A stretch of DNA of 64,000 nt from Streptomyces buecherae (GTDB taxonomy: Bacteria > Actinomycetota > Actinomycetes > Streptomycetales > Streptomycetaceae). The position numbers and the translations under genes were made by a program. Below the pieces are notes generated by a model. That model made no database searches. It was not told where the DNA came from and saw nothing but the letters and a program-made list of their open reading frames with translations. Shown piece by piece: positions 27,356 through 35,286 of the stretch (its first letter is position 1; every line of letters starts with the position of its first letter). Location of the stretch: positions 4,996,501-5,060,500 of the forward strand of contig NZ_CP060404.1 in NCBI RefSeq assembly GCF_014295035.1. Direction: 5' to 3'.

Positions 27356-28492
27356 TCAGTCGGTGAGGCGCTCGCCGGTGGAGGTTGCGAAGACGTGGGT
27401 CTCGCCGGGGCGCGGGACGACGTGGAGCACGGCGCCCTTCTCCGGCACCTGGCGGCCGTTGACGCGGACGACGAGGTCCTTGGTCGAGCCGCCGACCTCG
27501 GCGCTGCCGTAGACGTAACCGTCGGCGCCGAGTTCCTCGACCACGTTGACGGTGACCGGGAGCCCGGCCGGGGCGTCGCTGCTCTCCTTGGTCAGGGTCT
27601 TGGCGGCGCCGCCGTTCTGCTCGACGATGTCGAAGTGCTCCGGGCGGACGCCGACGGTGACGGTCTTGTCGCCCTTGTCGGCCGCGGCGGCCAGCGCCTC
27701 GCGGCTGACGGGGACGACGCTGTTGCCGAACTTCACGCCGCCGTCGGCGATCGGGACCTCGACCAGGTTCATGGCGGGCGAGCCGATGAAGCCCGCGACG
27801 AACAGGTTGGCCGGGCGGTCGTACATGTTCCGCGGCGAGTCGACCTGCTGCAGCAGCCCGTCCTTGAGCACCGCGACCCGGTCACCCATGGTCAGGGCCT
27901 CGACCTGGTCGTGGGTGACGTACACGGTGGTGATCCCGAGCCGCCGCTGGAGGCTGGCGATCTGGGTACGGGTCTGCACGCGGAGCTTGGCGTCCAGGTT
28001 GGACAGCGGCTCGTCCATGAGGAAGACCTGCGGCTCACGCACGATCGCGCGGCCCATCGCGACGCGCTGCCGCTGACCACCGGAGAGCGCCTTGGGCTTG
28101 CGGCTCAGGTACTCGGTGAGGTCGAGCATCTTCGCCGCGTCCTCGACCTTGGCCCGGATCTCGCTTTTGCTGACGCCCGCGATCTTGAGGGCGAAGCCCA
28201 TGTTGTCGGCGACGGTCATGTGCGGGTAGAGCGCGTAGTTCTGGAACACCATGGCGATGTCCCGGTCCTTCGGCGGCAGGTGGGTGACGTCCCGGTTGCC
28301 GATGCGGATGGCGCCGCCGTTGACGTCCTCGAGCCCCGCGAGCATCCGGAGCGAGGTGGACTTGCCACAGCCGGAGGGGCCGACCAGGACGAGGAACTCG
28401 CCGTCCTGGATGTCGATCTCCAACTGGTCGACGGCGGGCTTGTCGGAACCCGGGTAGATCCGGGTCGCCTTGTCGTACGTGACCGAAGCCAT
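27356..28492 (-). CDS. msiK: multiple-sugar ABC transporter ATPase MsiK
   Basis: A 378-residue ATPase that energises several sugar ABC importers encoded elsewhere (cellobiose, maltose, chitobiose in Streptomyces). Walker A GPSGCGKST, Q-loop FQNYALYPHM, signature LSGGQRQRVAMGRA, Walker B VFLMDEPLSNLDA and the H-loop VYVTHDQVEA are complete. Residues 235-378 form the MalK-type regulatory domain (FIGSPAMNL, GVRPEHFD). It stands alone with no permease genes, as known for msiK. ATG 28492 is followed upstream by GGAG. A candidate DasR site lies 87-102 bp upstream. Confidence 0.95.
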   Translation of the reverse strand: MASVTYDKATRIYPGSDKPAVDQLEIDIQDGEFLVLVGPSGCGKSTSLRMLAGLEDVNGGAIRIGNRDVTHLPPKDRDIAMVFQNYALYPHMTVADNMGFALKIAGVSKSEIRAKVEDAAKMLDLTEYLSRKPKALSGGQRQRVAMGRAIVREPQVFLMDEPLSNLDAKLRVQTRTQIASLQRRLGITTVYVTHDQVEALTMGDRVAVLKDGLLQQVDSPRNMYDRPANLFVAGFIGSPAMNLVEVPIADGGVKFGNSVVPVSREALAAAADKGDKTVTVGVRPEHFDIVEQNGGAAKTLTKESSDAPAGLPVTVNVVEELGADGYVYGSAEVGGSTKDLVVRVNGRQVPEKGAVLHVVPRPGETHVFATSTGERLTD

Positions 28493-28578
28493 GGTGCATC
28501 TCCTTCACCGGCAGGAACGTGCCGGACGATCCGAGTAAAGGTCGAGCGGAGCCTTCCGCACGCCGACGAAGACGGGGA

Positions 28579-28594
28579 AGGGGTCTAGTCCACT
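28579..28594. promoter_or_regulatory. candidate DasR-responsive element (dre) of msiK
   Basis: AGGGGTCTAGTCCACT matches 13 of 16 positions of the palindromic dre consensus ACTGGTCTAGACCACT known for the GntR regulator DasR. It lies upstream of msiK, whose product serves chitobiose uptake, a DasR-controlled pathway. Confidence 0.45.
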
Positions 28595-28649
28595 GACCAG
28601 ACTTGCCGTGACGGTACCTGGCCAGGGGCCCCGTGTCAGTAGCCACCGC

Positions 28650-28990
28650 CGGAGAAGTTTCAGGTGGTGGGGACGGGTGGGTGTGCTGGGTGGAGGTGTC
28701 TGGAGGGCCGGCTGGTGGGGGTGGGTGCGGTTGGTGGGTGTGATGGGTGGGGGCGGGCGCAGGCGGTGGGTGGTGGGTGGTGGGTGGGTTTGGTTCGGGT
28801 GTGCTGGGTGGGCGGTGGGTGGTGGGTTCGTGGGGGGTGGCTGGGGTGGGTGACTGGGGGTTCGGTGGTGGGGCGGGGTGCGGCGCGCGGCCACGGGCGG
28901 GTGCGGGGTGGGTGCGGGCGGGCGTGTGTGGGCGGGGGCTCGGGCTCGGGTTGGTCGGTCCGCGGGTCTGGGGAAATCGCGGCGGGGGCA
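28650..28990 (+). repeat. G/T-rich strand-asymmetric tract
   Basis: About 340 bp almost devoid of A on the + strand and full of GGTGGGT, GGGTGGT and GGGTGTG words, with dozens of GGG runs. It could form G-quadruplexes on the + strand. It separates msiK from tRNA-Thr. Open frames here give Gly/Trp/Val-rich or Pro/His-rich low-complexity sequence and are not genes. Confidence 0.75.
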
Positions 28991-29021
28991 CGCCGTGGGC
29001 GTGGGTACACTGCTGGGGACG

Positions 29022-29094
29022 CGCCGACTTAGCTCAGTTGGTAGAGCACCGCTCTTGTAAAGCGAAGGTCGTCGGTTCGAACCCGACAGTCGGC
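29022..29094 (+). tRNA. tRNA-Thr (anticodon TGT)
   Basis: A full cloverleaf of 73 nt: acceptor GCCGACT/AGTCGGC, D-arm GCTCAGTTGGTAGAGC, anticodon loop CTTGTAA with TGT at 29055-29057, T-arm GTCGGTTCGAACCCGAC. No CCA is encoded. It borders the integrative element and is its probable insertion target. Confidence 0.97.
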
Positions 29095-29114
29095 TCTGTG
29101 CGCTGACCAGCGCG

Positions 29115-29149
29115 AAACGCCCCGGACCGTGGGTCGGTCCGGGGCGTTT
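29115..29149 (+). terminator. 15-bp terminator of tRNA-Thr
   Basis: Perfect arms 29115-29129 and 29135-29149 with a 5-base loop, ending in TTT. It follows the tRNA by 20 bases. Confidence 0.85.
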
Positions 29150-29157
29150 GCCGTGCG

Positions 29158-29183
29158 TTGACATCCACGATTGACATCAACGT
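29158..29183 (+). repeat. left tandem 13-mers, probable integrase arm sites
   Basis: TTGACATCCACGA and TTGACATCAACGT lie head to tail. The same arrangement, 22 of 26 bases identical, occurs at 38954-38979. Such repeats inside both ends of an element are typical arm-type binding sites for tyrosine integrases. Confidence 0.6.
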
Positions 29184-29199
29184 GGCTGAACGGCCCTGG

Positions 29200-29930
29200 T
29201 CAGGCGTGGCCGTCAGGGCGACCGGGGCGACGCTTCAACAGCCGGTCCATGTGGTTGATGGCCTCGCGCTGCGTGTCCTGTGTGACGTGCGTGTACACGT
29301 CCATGGTCATGCTGATCTGGCTGTGGCCAAGGATCTCCATCAGCACGCGGGGCGCCACGCCGGCGGCGGTGAGCAGGGTCGCGCATCCGTGACGGGCGTC
29401 GTGCAACCGGATCGGGCGGAGGCCGGCGGTGGCGGTGAGCCGGGAGAACGAACGGTTGAGGTTCCGGGGCTCCACCGGACGGCCCGTACGCGTGGTGAAG
29501 ACCAGCCCGGCCGGGTCAGGCTTCCCGGCCTGCCGCAGCCGGTGCCAGCGCAGGGCGGCCAGGCAGATGAGCGGCAGCGGCACCGGACGGGCCTTCCCCG
29601 TCTTGGTGGTGCCCTGGTGCAGCTCTCCGCCGATGCGCTGCACCTGGTTGCTGACTCATGAACCGCTGGTTCAGGTCCACGTCCGACCAGCGCAGCCCCA
29701 GCACCTCACCACGCCGTAGGCCCATGGCGATGGCGAGCACGAACGCCGCGTACAGCGGGTCGCGGCGAGCCGCTTCGAGGAACGTCAGCGTCTCGTCCAG
29801 CGTCCATGGCGTCAGGTCCCGGCTGATCACTTTCGGTGCCTCCACGAGAGCGGCGACGTTGCGCGTGACGAGTTCTTCCCGGCGGGCCGAGGTGAGCGCG
29901 GTCCGCAGGACGCGGTGGGCTCCCTTGGCC
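29200..29930 (-). pseudogene. tyrosine integrase, N-terminus lost and frameshifted
   Basis: The catalytic domain is readable in two frames. The upstream part has GAHRVLRTALTSARREELVTRN and MGLRRGEVLGLRWSDVDL (first catalytic Arg); after ...NQRFM near 29650 the frame shifts to QRIGGELHQGTTKTGKARPV, abridged, then LHDARHGCATLL (His-x-x-Arg), LGHSQISMTMDVYTHV (His and the nucleophilic Tyr). About 240 residues remain; full AICE integrases have about 400, so the N-terminal arm and core-binding domains are gone. It sits next to its likely attachment site tRNA-Thr but should not be functional. Confidence 0.8.
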
Positions 29931-29984
29931 GTCGCCGCGCTCCTCCTGCGGGGCACATCGGCAGGAACGTGCGGCGGACCGGGC

Positions 29985-30731
29985 CGATGCGGCCAGGGGC
30001 GCGAGGACGCCGAGGCGGGCGCGCAGGGTGTCGCGGTCGATGGGCGAGCCGGTACGGGCGTGGTGGTCGGCGGCGAGCTTGCGGGCGTGGTTGACCAGGG
30101 CGGGCGGCGGATTGGCCGAGGGAGGCGAAGTCGTCTGCGCAGGCGCCTGGTTGACAACGCGGCGCTGTGGAACCGGCTCGTGCTGCACGTGCGGCTGCTC
30201 AACGTTGTCGCTATGGTTGGCCTGCTCTCCTCCCGTGACTGGGCGCCCAGTCGCGTCGGGCGGCGGGTTTCGAGTGGTCCGGCGACCGCGCCAGCCTGTC
30301 GCTTCTCGCGGGGGGTCTGCCTCATGGCAGGCGGTCGCCGGTCTTGTCCGACGGCTGTGTCCGAAGCCGGGTCGTGGGCCAGCAACGTCCCGCCGAGGAA
30401 GGCCACCGCCGGCCACCCGGCGACGAGGATGCGCAGCCAGGCGGGTACGTCGCCCAGGTCGAGCAGGCCGGCGGTGGCGATGTTGGCGCCCAGCGACGCG
30501 GCCAGCGATCAGGAACCAGCACCAGCCCGCCGTCCTGGCCGAGCCCTCCCCCGTTCGCAGGCGTCGCCAGGCCGCGACCATCAGCAGGTCCACGGAGACC
30601 GGGTAGGCCCAGGCTTTCCAGCCGTGTTGGCCACCCGCCGAGGCCAGGTCGTGCAGGTGGGCGAAGGACAGCGCGGCGGCGATGACCGCCTGTACGAGCA
30701 CCGCGTCGATCCGCGCCAGGTGAGCGCGCAC
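29985..30731 (-). pseudogene. DUF2637 (Spd-like) membrane protein with two frameshifts
   Basis: Start GTG 30731 follows AGGAGG. The protein begins RAHLARIDAVLVQAVIAAAL and continues with AWAYPVSVDLLMVAAW, the DUF2637 pattern of AICE spread proteins with several membrane helices. At about 30508 the frame changes (GWCWFLIA to AASLGANIATAGLLDLGD), and near 30320 it returns to the first frame, ending VNHARKLAADHHARTG and LRARLGV. Two indels thus disrupt a once-normal gene. In related elements the product helps plasmid spread between mycelial compartments. It now abuts the integrase remnant where rep and xis genes would be expected. Confidence 0.75.
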
Positions 30732-30816
30732 GAGCAGCCTCCTCACGGGATTCGGGCATGGCGGGGTAGGGACGTGGCGTACGGATCGGGTACGGCGAAC
30801 GGGCAGCGAGCGAACG

Positions 30817-32199
30817 TCAGTCGGCGGCGGGGAGCGGCTTGAGCAGCGTCGCCGGAGCGCTTACCGGTGAGGCGGGTACGCGGGGCCGGAAGGCTTTGAG
30901 CGCGGGCAGGTCGGGCGCCAGGTGGGCGAAGTCGCGGCAGGTGGCGGCGGCATTCATGAGCGGGAGGTACGGGGTGCGGATGCGGGTCCAGCCGCCGGAG
31001 GTGTCTCCGGCAACGGCGAGGCCCGGCATGTTCGGCGGGATGGCGCAGGCCGCGCCGACCGCTTCGGGGGCGATGTCGCCGAGTGCCATTTTGGCGGACG
31101 CCTCGTCGTTGACGCGATGGCAGACGCGCCCAGTCAACTGGGCCCGCAGCATCGTGGCACCCTTGCCCAGTTCGGCACCGAAGCGCTGCCCGCACACCTC
31201 CAGGTAGATGCCGGCGGCACGGCCGAGTTGGGCGAGGCGGATGAGCTGGGTGACCATCTCGTCTCGCCGTTCCTCGTCCTTGCGGGTGGCGACGAGGAAG
31301 AGTTCCGCCACCTCGTCCACCAACAGCACGACGGGAACGGGGCGTTCGTCCTCCGGCAGGCCCCAGATGTCGGAGGTGATCTCCTCGTCCGGGGTGGTGG
31401 GGGCGATGCCCTGTCGGGCCTTGATCAGGTCGTAGCGGTCCTCCATCAGGTCGATGAGGGCGGGCAGCAACTCGCCGGCCTGCGCCGGGTCGGTGGCCAG
31501 CGCGGACAGGCGCGGGGCGAACGGGGCCAGTTCGACGCCGCGCTTGCAGTCGATGCCGACCAGCGCGACCGGTTGCCGGGCCAGGCCAGCGATCAGGTGG
31601 CGCAGGAACATGGACTTCCCCGACAGCGTCGCGCCGAGCGTGAGCCCGTGCGGAACGGCCCGGTAGTCCCGTACGAACGGCGTCGCGTCCTCCCGCAGCG
31701 CCACCGGCACCGACAGCAGGCCACCGTCACCAGCCTCGCGCGGCATGCGGACCTTGCGCAGCACGTCGTAACCGACCAACCGCAACTCCACCACGCCCGG
31801 CCGCACCGTCGAGACGTACACCGCGTGCACGCCCCAGGCGTGGCGCAGTCGTTCGGCGGAGGCGGCGACATCCGCCGGTTCCTGGCCCGGGGCCAGGCGC
31901 AGCCGCAACCGTAAGCCGGTCGTGGACGGGCGGAGCATGCCCCGCCGGGGCGGGACGGGTCGTACCTCGCGGCGGGTGAGCGTGTGCGTGGCCCAGGCGC
32001 GCAGCCGCGAGGGCGGTACGGCCAGCCCACAGGCGTCCATGACCGATCCGTACGAGGCCAGCAGGCGCACGGCAGAGACCGGCAGGCCCATCGTCGACCA
32101 GTACGCGGCCGGGTGCTTGGCCCGGAGGTAGGCGGCGCCACCGACCGACGCGGCTACCGGCCCGCCCACCTCCATCAGGGTCGTCGTCACGTCGGCCAT
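30817..32199 (-). CDS. TraB-like FtsK/SpoIIIE DNA translocase
   Basis: A 460-residue ATPase, the single transfer protein of AICEs that moves double-stranded DNA between mycelia. Walker A GATLSGKS at residues 189-196 and Walker B VVLLVDEVAEL around 290-300 are intact. The first 60 residues contain weakly hydrophobic segments only; the usual strong membrane helices of TraB are not obvious. The C-terminal part (RFGAELGKGATMLRAQLTG) matches the FtsK core. The frame is complete and appears functional, unlike its downstream neighbour. The preceding small gene ends five bases before this start, so they form one operon. Confidence 0.85.
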   Translation of the reverse strand: MADVTTTLMEVGGPVAASVGGAAYLRAKHPAAYWSTMGLPVSAVRLLASYGSVMDACGLAVPPSRLRAWATHTLTRREVRPVPPRRGMLRPSTTGLRLRLRLAPGQEPADVAASAERLRHAWGVHAVYVSTVRPGVVELRLVGYDVLRKVRMPREAGDGGLLSVPVALREDATPFVRDYRAVPHGLTLGATLSGKSMFLRHLIAGLARQPVALVGIDCKRGVELAPFAPRLSALATDPAQAGELLPALIDLMEDRYDLIKARQGIAPTTPDEEITSDIWGLPEDERPVPVVLLVDEVAELFLVATRKDEERRDEMVTQLIRLAQLGRAAGIYLEVCGQRFGAELGKGATMLRAQLTGRVCHRVNDEASAKMALGDIAPEAVGAACAIPPNMPGLAVAGDTSGGWTRIRTPYLPLMNAAATCRDFAHLAPDLPALKAFRPRVPASPVSAPATLLKPLPAAD

Positions 32200-32204
32200 G
32201 GAGC

Positions 32205-32558
32205 TCAGGCCGCCTCGTGCGCGCTCAGAGCGGCGGCGGGGGCGATGGCGTCGGCCCGGAAGGCGATGCCGTGCCGCTGCTGGCCGTTGAACACGCTCTC
32301 CCAGGGGCGCGCCACCAGCCCGATCAGCGTCACGGGCGCACCGAGCGTCAGCCCGTCCGTGACCCCGCTCTCCGGCACGGTGACCTGCACCAGGGACGAT
32401 TCCCCGCCCGCGATGTAGACCACGCCGAGCTTCATCAGCGCCTCACCGCTGACCGCGTCCTTGGCGATCTCACCGGTCTGCCGGTCCTTGACCTTCGGCT
32501 CCGGCGCCTCGGTCAGCAGGATCGTGGCGCCGGTCGTCTCGACTCGTATGGAACGCAA
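32205..32558 (-). CDS. conserved AICE hypothetical protein
   Basis: A 117-residue protein. The TTG at 32558 was chosen because GAGGAGAGAACGG lies just upstream and the product then begins RSIRVETTGATILLTEAPEP. It is a small beta-rich soluble protein with GVVYIAGGESSLVQVTVPE and GLVARPWESVFNGQQRHGIAF. I know proteins of this pattern only as neighbours of the translocase in streptomycete integrative elements; no function is established. Six bases separate it from the traB-like gene. Confidence 0.65.
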   Translation of the reverse strand: MRSIRVETTGATILLTEAPEPKVKDRQTGEIAKDAVSGEALMKLGVVYIAGGESSLVQVTVPESGVTDGLTLGAPVTLIGLVARPWESVFNGQQRHGIAFRADAIAPAAALSAHEAA

Positions 32559-32599
32559 CCGTTCTCTCCTCACGTACACAAGGGCATCTAGTTGTCTAG

Positions 32600-32677
32600 A
32601 TGAGTGACGGGACTCGAACCCGCGATAGTGGGCCCGGCCATCACTGTGCCACACGACTTACCCACTCGTCTATACGA
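32600..32677 (-). ncRNA. tRNA-like element, degenerate
   Basis: On the minus strand a perfect T-arm (GCGGG, loop TTCGAGT, CCCGT) is followed by CACTCAT, which pairs 6 of 7 with ACGAGTG at the 5' side to form an acceptor-like stem. The spacing between (39 nt) fits D and anticodon arms, but neither folds convincingly: only GTG/CAC closes the anticodon region. It could be a decayed tRNA, an element-borne tRNA mimic or an old attachment-site copy. It lies between the translocase operon and the GntR repressor gene. Confidence 0.4.
32665..32672. promoter_or_regulatory. CTCGTCTA octamer, candidate repressor site
   Basis: The octamer CTCGTCTA sits in the dyad CTCGTCTATACGAG. The same word occurs at 33542-33549 (as TAGACGAG) and 34029-34036, with variants at 34085-34092 and 32597-32604, all flanking the GntR repressor and its divergent neighbours. 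Confidence 0.5.
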
Positions 32678-32730
32678 GTATGCGTGATTGGGTGTACGAG
32701 TCAGGAGGGGCGGCAGGGGGCCAGCGCGCG

Positions 32731-33519
32731 TCAGGTGGCGGGGAGTTGATAGGCCAACACGTACGCGTCGGCGGCCATCACGGTGTCGCACACCTCCACC
32801 GCGCGCCCGTCGGCGTCGTACGCGGTCCGCACGAGGTGGATGACGGGAACGCCGGAGGCCAGTCGGAGGGTGCGCACCTCGGCCGGGGTGGGCATGCGGG
32901 CGCGGATCTCCTCGTCGAAGTGGTCGAGGCGGTGGCCCATCTCCTCCAGCCGGGCGTAGATGCCGCCGGGGCCGGGGTTGGGCTGGGCGATGGGGGTGTT
33001 GCGGGCCAGGTCCAGCGGCAGGTAGGAGGTGGCGAACTCCACCGGTCGGCCATCGAGCAGATAGCGACGGCGGCGGGCCAGGACCTTGCGGGGGGAGCCG
33101 AGCCGGGCGGAGATGTCGGGCGAGGGCCGCTCCTCCTTCACCTCCAGGCCGTCCACCTCGGGACGACTGCCCGCGGCTTCCGCCTCCACCGTGAACGCCG
33201 ACTTGCCCTGCTCGCGGTGGCGCCGCGCGAACCGGTCGGAAGCCAGCCGCCGCACCGGAGGCCGGGGCCGCACGAAGACGCCCTTGCCGTGCTCGGACAC
33301 GGCCAGTCCCTCCTGCTGCAACAGCGACAGCGCGTTGCGGACGGTCATCCGCGAGACCCCGAAGTGATCCACCAGTTCCGTCTCCGACGGCAGCTTGTCG
33401 CCCTCCCGGAAGCGGCCCTTGTCGATCGCTTCGCGGAGCTGGTCGGCGATCTGGCGGAAGACCGCACGGTCGCTGGTCGGGTCCAGCGCGCCCAGGAGGC
33501 CCGAGGCGAGAGGAGGCAT
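32731..33519 (-). CDS. GntR/HutC family repressor, KorSA-like
   Basis: A 262-residue repressor. The N-terminal winged helix (about 18-85) has LPSETELVDHFGVSRMTVRNALSLLQQEGL in two blocks, the GntR signature. Residues 95-255 are a UTRA effector domain of the HutC subfamily (ATSYLPLDLARNTPI, VIHLVRTAYDADGRAVEV). In pSAM2 the homologous KorSA controls transfer and the activator gene pra. Octamers related to TAGACGAG lie before its own start and before neighbouring genes, consistent with autoregulation. Divergent from the Nudix gene. Confidence 0.8.
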   Translation of the reverse strand: MPPLASGLLGALDPTSDRAVFRQIADQLREAIDKGRFREGDKLPSETELVDHFGVSRMTVRNALSLLQQEGLAVSEHGKGVFVRPRPPVRRLASDRFARRHREQGKSAFTVEAEAAGSRPEVDGLEVKEERPSPDISARLGSPRKVLARRRRYLLDGRPVEFATSYLPLDLARNTPIAQPNPGPGGIYARLEEMGHRLDHFDEEIRARMPTPAEVRTLRLASGVPVIHLVRTAYDADGRAVEVCDTVMAADAYVLAYQLPAT

Positions 33520-33541
33520 GATGCGTACTCCTTTAGGTATC

Positions 33542-33549
33542 TAGACGAG
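33542..33549. promoter_or_regulatory. TAGACGAG octamer in the divergent korSA-like/Nudix promoter
   Basis: The reverse complement of the word at 32665-32672, located 23-30 bp upstream of the repressor start and 57-64 bp upstream of the Nudix start, where a bound repressor could control both genes. Confidence 0.5.
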
Positions 33550-33605
33550 CGGCTGACCCGTGTTGCTACGGTGGAGAGCCTAGTCAGCCGAGAGGGCAGA
33601 GCAAC

Positions 33606-34037
33606 GTGAGCACTGACCGCCCGCACTCCGTGAGCGTCGCCGGAGTCATCGTGGACGACGCGGGACGAGCTCTGCTGATCAAGCGGCGGGACAACGGTAA
33701 GTGGGAACCGCCCGGCGGCGTGCTCGAACGCGAAGAAACGATCTCCGACGCGCTGCAACGCGAAGTCCTCGAAGAAACCGGTATCAAGATCGCGCTTCCG
33801 GCGACCCTGACCGGCGTCTACAAGAACATGACCGGGTTGATCGTTTCCCTGGTCTTCCGGTGCGAGGCGATCGACGGCACCCCGACCACCGGAGCGGAAA
33901 CCCGGGCACTGCGCTGGGCCACCCGCGAAGAGGTCTCCGAGCTGGCCGACGAGGCATACGCGATCCGCGTCCTCGACGCACTCGACAACGCTTCCCCGCC
34001 AGCCATCCGCGCTCACGACGGCGTACGACTCGTCTAG
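33606..34037 (+). CDS. Nudix hydrolase, Pif-like
   Basis: A 143-residue protein with a complete Nudix box, GGVLEREETISDALQREVLEETG, here spanning residues 39-61, that binds the metal for hydrolysis of nucleoside diphosphate derivatives. In pSAM2 the Nudix protein Pif gives transfer immunity between donors, and its position between korSA-like and ATPase genes is the same here, so this role is inferred. Start codon GTG follows GAGGGCAGAGC. The gene ends within a CTCGTCTA octamer. Confidence 0.8.
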   Translation: MSTDRPHSVSVAGVIVDDAGRALLIKRRDNGKWEPPGGVLEREETISDALQREVLEETGIKIALPATLTGVYKNMTGLIVSLVFRCEAIDGTPTTGAETRALRWATREEVSELADEAYAIRVLDALDNASPPAIRAHDGVRLV

Positions 34038-34083
34038 CACGAACCCACCGCACATGGCCGCCTACCAGCATGGAGGAACTTGT

Positions 34084-34539
34084 ATGGACGAGTATATGAG
34101 TGAACCACGAGTGTGGGGCCGTATCTGCTCATGTTCCGTGGAGGAGATCCCCCGCGCCCGCCAGTGGACCCGCGAGATCCTGCGCGACCATCCCTGCCTC
34201 GCCGACGCCGAACTGGTCGTCAGCGAACTGACCACCAACGCCCTCACCCACACCGACAGCGGCTCCCACCTCGGCGTCTTCCACATCTCGCTCACGCTCT
34301 CGCGCGCGGGGGTCAGCATCTCGGTCACCGACGCCGGCAGCATCACGGCCCCCCACCGCGCGGGGGCGACGGCTGGCGCCACTCGCGGCCGTGGCCTGGA
34401 GATCGTCACGATCCTGGCCCACCGCCTCCACGTCACCGGCAACGCGTACGGCCGCACCGTCACCGCCGAACTGGCCACACCGACGTTGGGTGAGCACGAG
34501 GACGATCACGCACCCATGACCCGCGAGGCGACCCGGTGA
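34084..34539 (+). CDS. RsbW-like ATP-binding anti-sigma-type protein
   Basis: A 151-residue HATPase_c domain protein. The start ATG 34084 follows GGAGG by six bases; an earlier ATG in frame lacks a site. The ATP-lid motifs are ELVVSELTTNALTHT (N-box), ISVTDAGS (G1) and GATRGRGLEIVTIL (G2). Proteins of this kind act as serine kinases that hold sigma factors or anti-anti-sigma factors. Standalone copies are abundant in Streptomyces and in AICEs, with partners unknown. It overlaps the next start by one base, so the two are translated together. Confidence 0.8.
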   Translation: MDEYMSEPRVWGRICSCSVEEIPRARQWTREILRDHPCLADAELVVSELTTNALTHTDSGSHLGVFHISLTLSRAGVSISVTDAGSITAPHRAGATAGATRGRGLEIVTILAHRLHVTGNAYGRTVTAELATPTLGEHEDDHAPMTREATR

Positions 34540-34841
34540 TGACGAAGCCCACCCCGAACGACGACGGCGACCAGGACCAGCGCCACCGGTACGAACTCAC
34601 CACCACGATGAACTGGGTCATCCGCACCTGCCAGGGCATCGTCCGCAACAACAGCCACAAGACGTTCTGGACCCCGGCCGGAAGCGTCGAAGACCGGTCA
34701 TCCACCGACCACCTGATCCGCTCCGCTCGCGAGGACGTGCTGAACCGGCTCCAGGCCCAACTGCGCGGAACGCAAAGCATCCTGGCCGCCATCGAGCGCG
34801 AACGCGCCGCGCGCCAGCACGAGCCGGGGGAGGGTGAGTAA
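34539..34841 (+). CDS. small hypothetical AICE protein
   Basis: A 100-residue, polar, mostly helical protein (RSAREDVLNRLQAQLRGTQS and AAIERERAARQ) beginning with an Asp/Gln-rich stretch. The ATG overlaps the previous stop. No known motif. Its tight coupling to the RsbW-like gene suggests a partner of that ATPase. A GTG three bases earlier is an alternative start. Confidence 0.6.
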   Translation: MTKPTPNDDGDQDQRHRYELTTTMNWVIRTCQGIVRNNSHKTFWTPAGSVEDRSSTDHLIRSAREDVLNRLQAQLRGTQSILAAIERERAARQHEPGEGE

Positions 34842-35286
34842 CAACCTTCTCTACAGGTTCAAGGCGGCTCGCTCCGCTCCCCGCACGCGGCCCGGCCCCC
34901 GGCCGGGCCTGCGCTCCTGTCTCCGCCCCGCTCCAGCCCGGCCGGTGTCCGTGCCGCGCGTGCATGGATGAGTCGAACCCCGCGAGGCGAGTCCCGACCC
35001 GGAGCCACCACGGTCAGAACGATGCCTCCGGCGGGGGATCGGCCGGCACCGGGGGAAGGGGGCGCCGTCGCCGAGTGCGGGCGCGTCGTGGTGCGCGTGG
35101 AGCTCCCATCCCGTCCACCGCCGACCCAGGCAGAGCCGAGCAGACACGGCACCGGGCATCCAGGTCGTTCGTACAGTGGCGCGCTCCACCTGGACGCCCG
35201 GCACCGCGCCCGCTCCACGGTGTGTGGGTTGACGGCGGACGGGATGGGAGTTGGGGGCTTGCTGTTGAAAGGTAGGCCTTCTGTCA
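34842..35286. other. 445-bp gap marking a composition change
   Basis: No gene supported. The left three quarters are GC-rich; from about 35,265 the sequence becomes markedly AT-richer and stays so to about 37,740, covering the cargo genes. This is a likely recombination border. Confidence 0.5.

Noticed and set aside
28608..29106. Gly/Trp-rich open frames in the G-rich tract
   Set aside because: Simple-sequence translation; one frame even runs through the tRNA.
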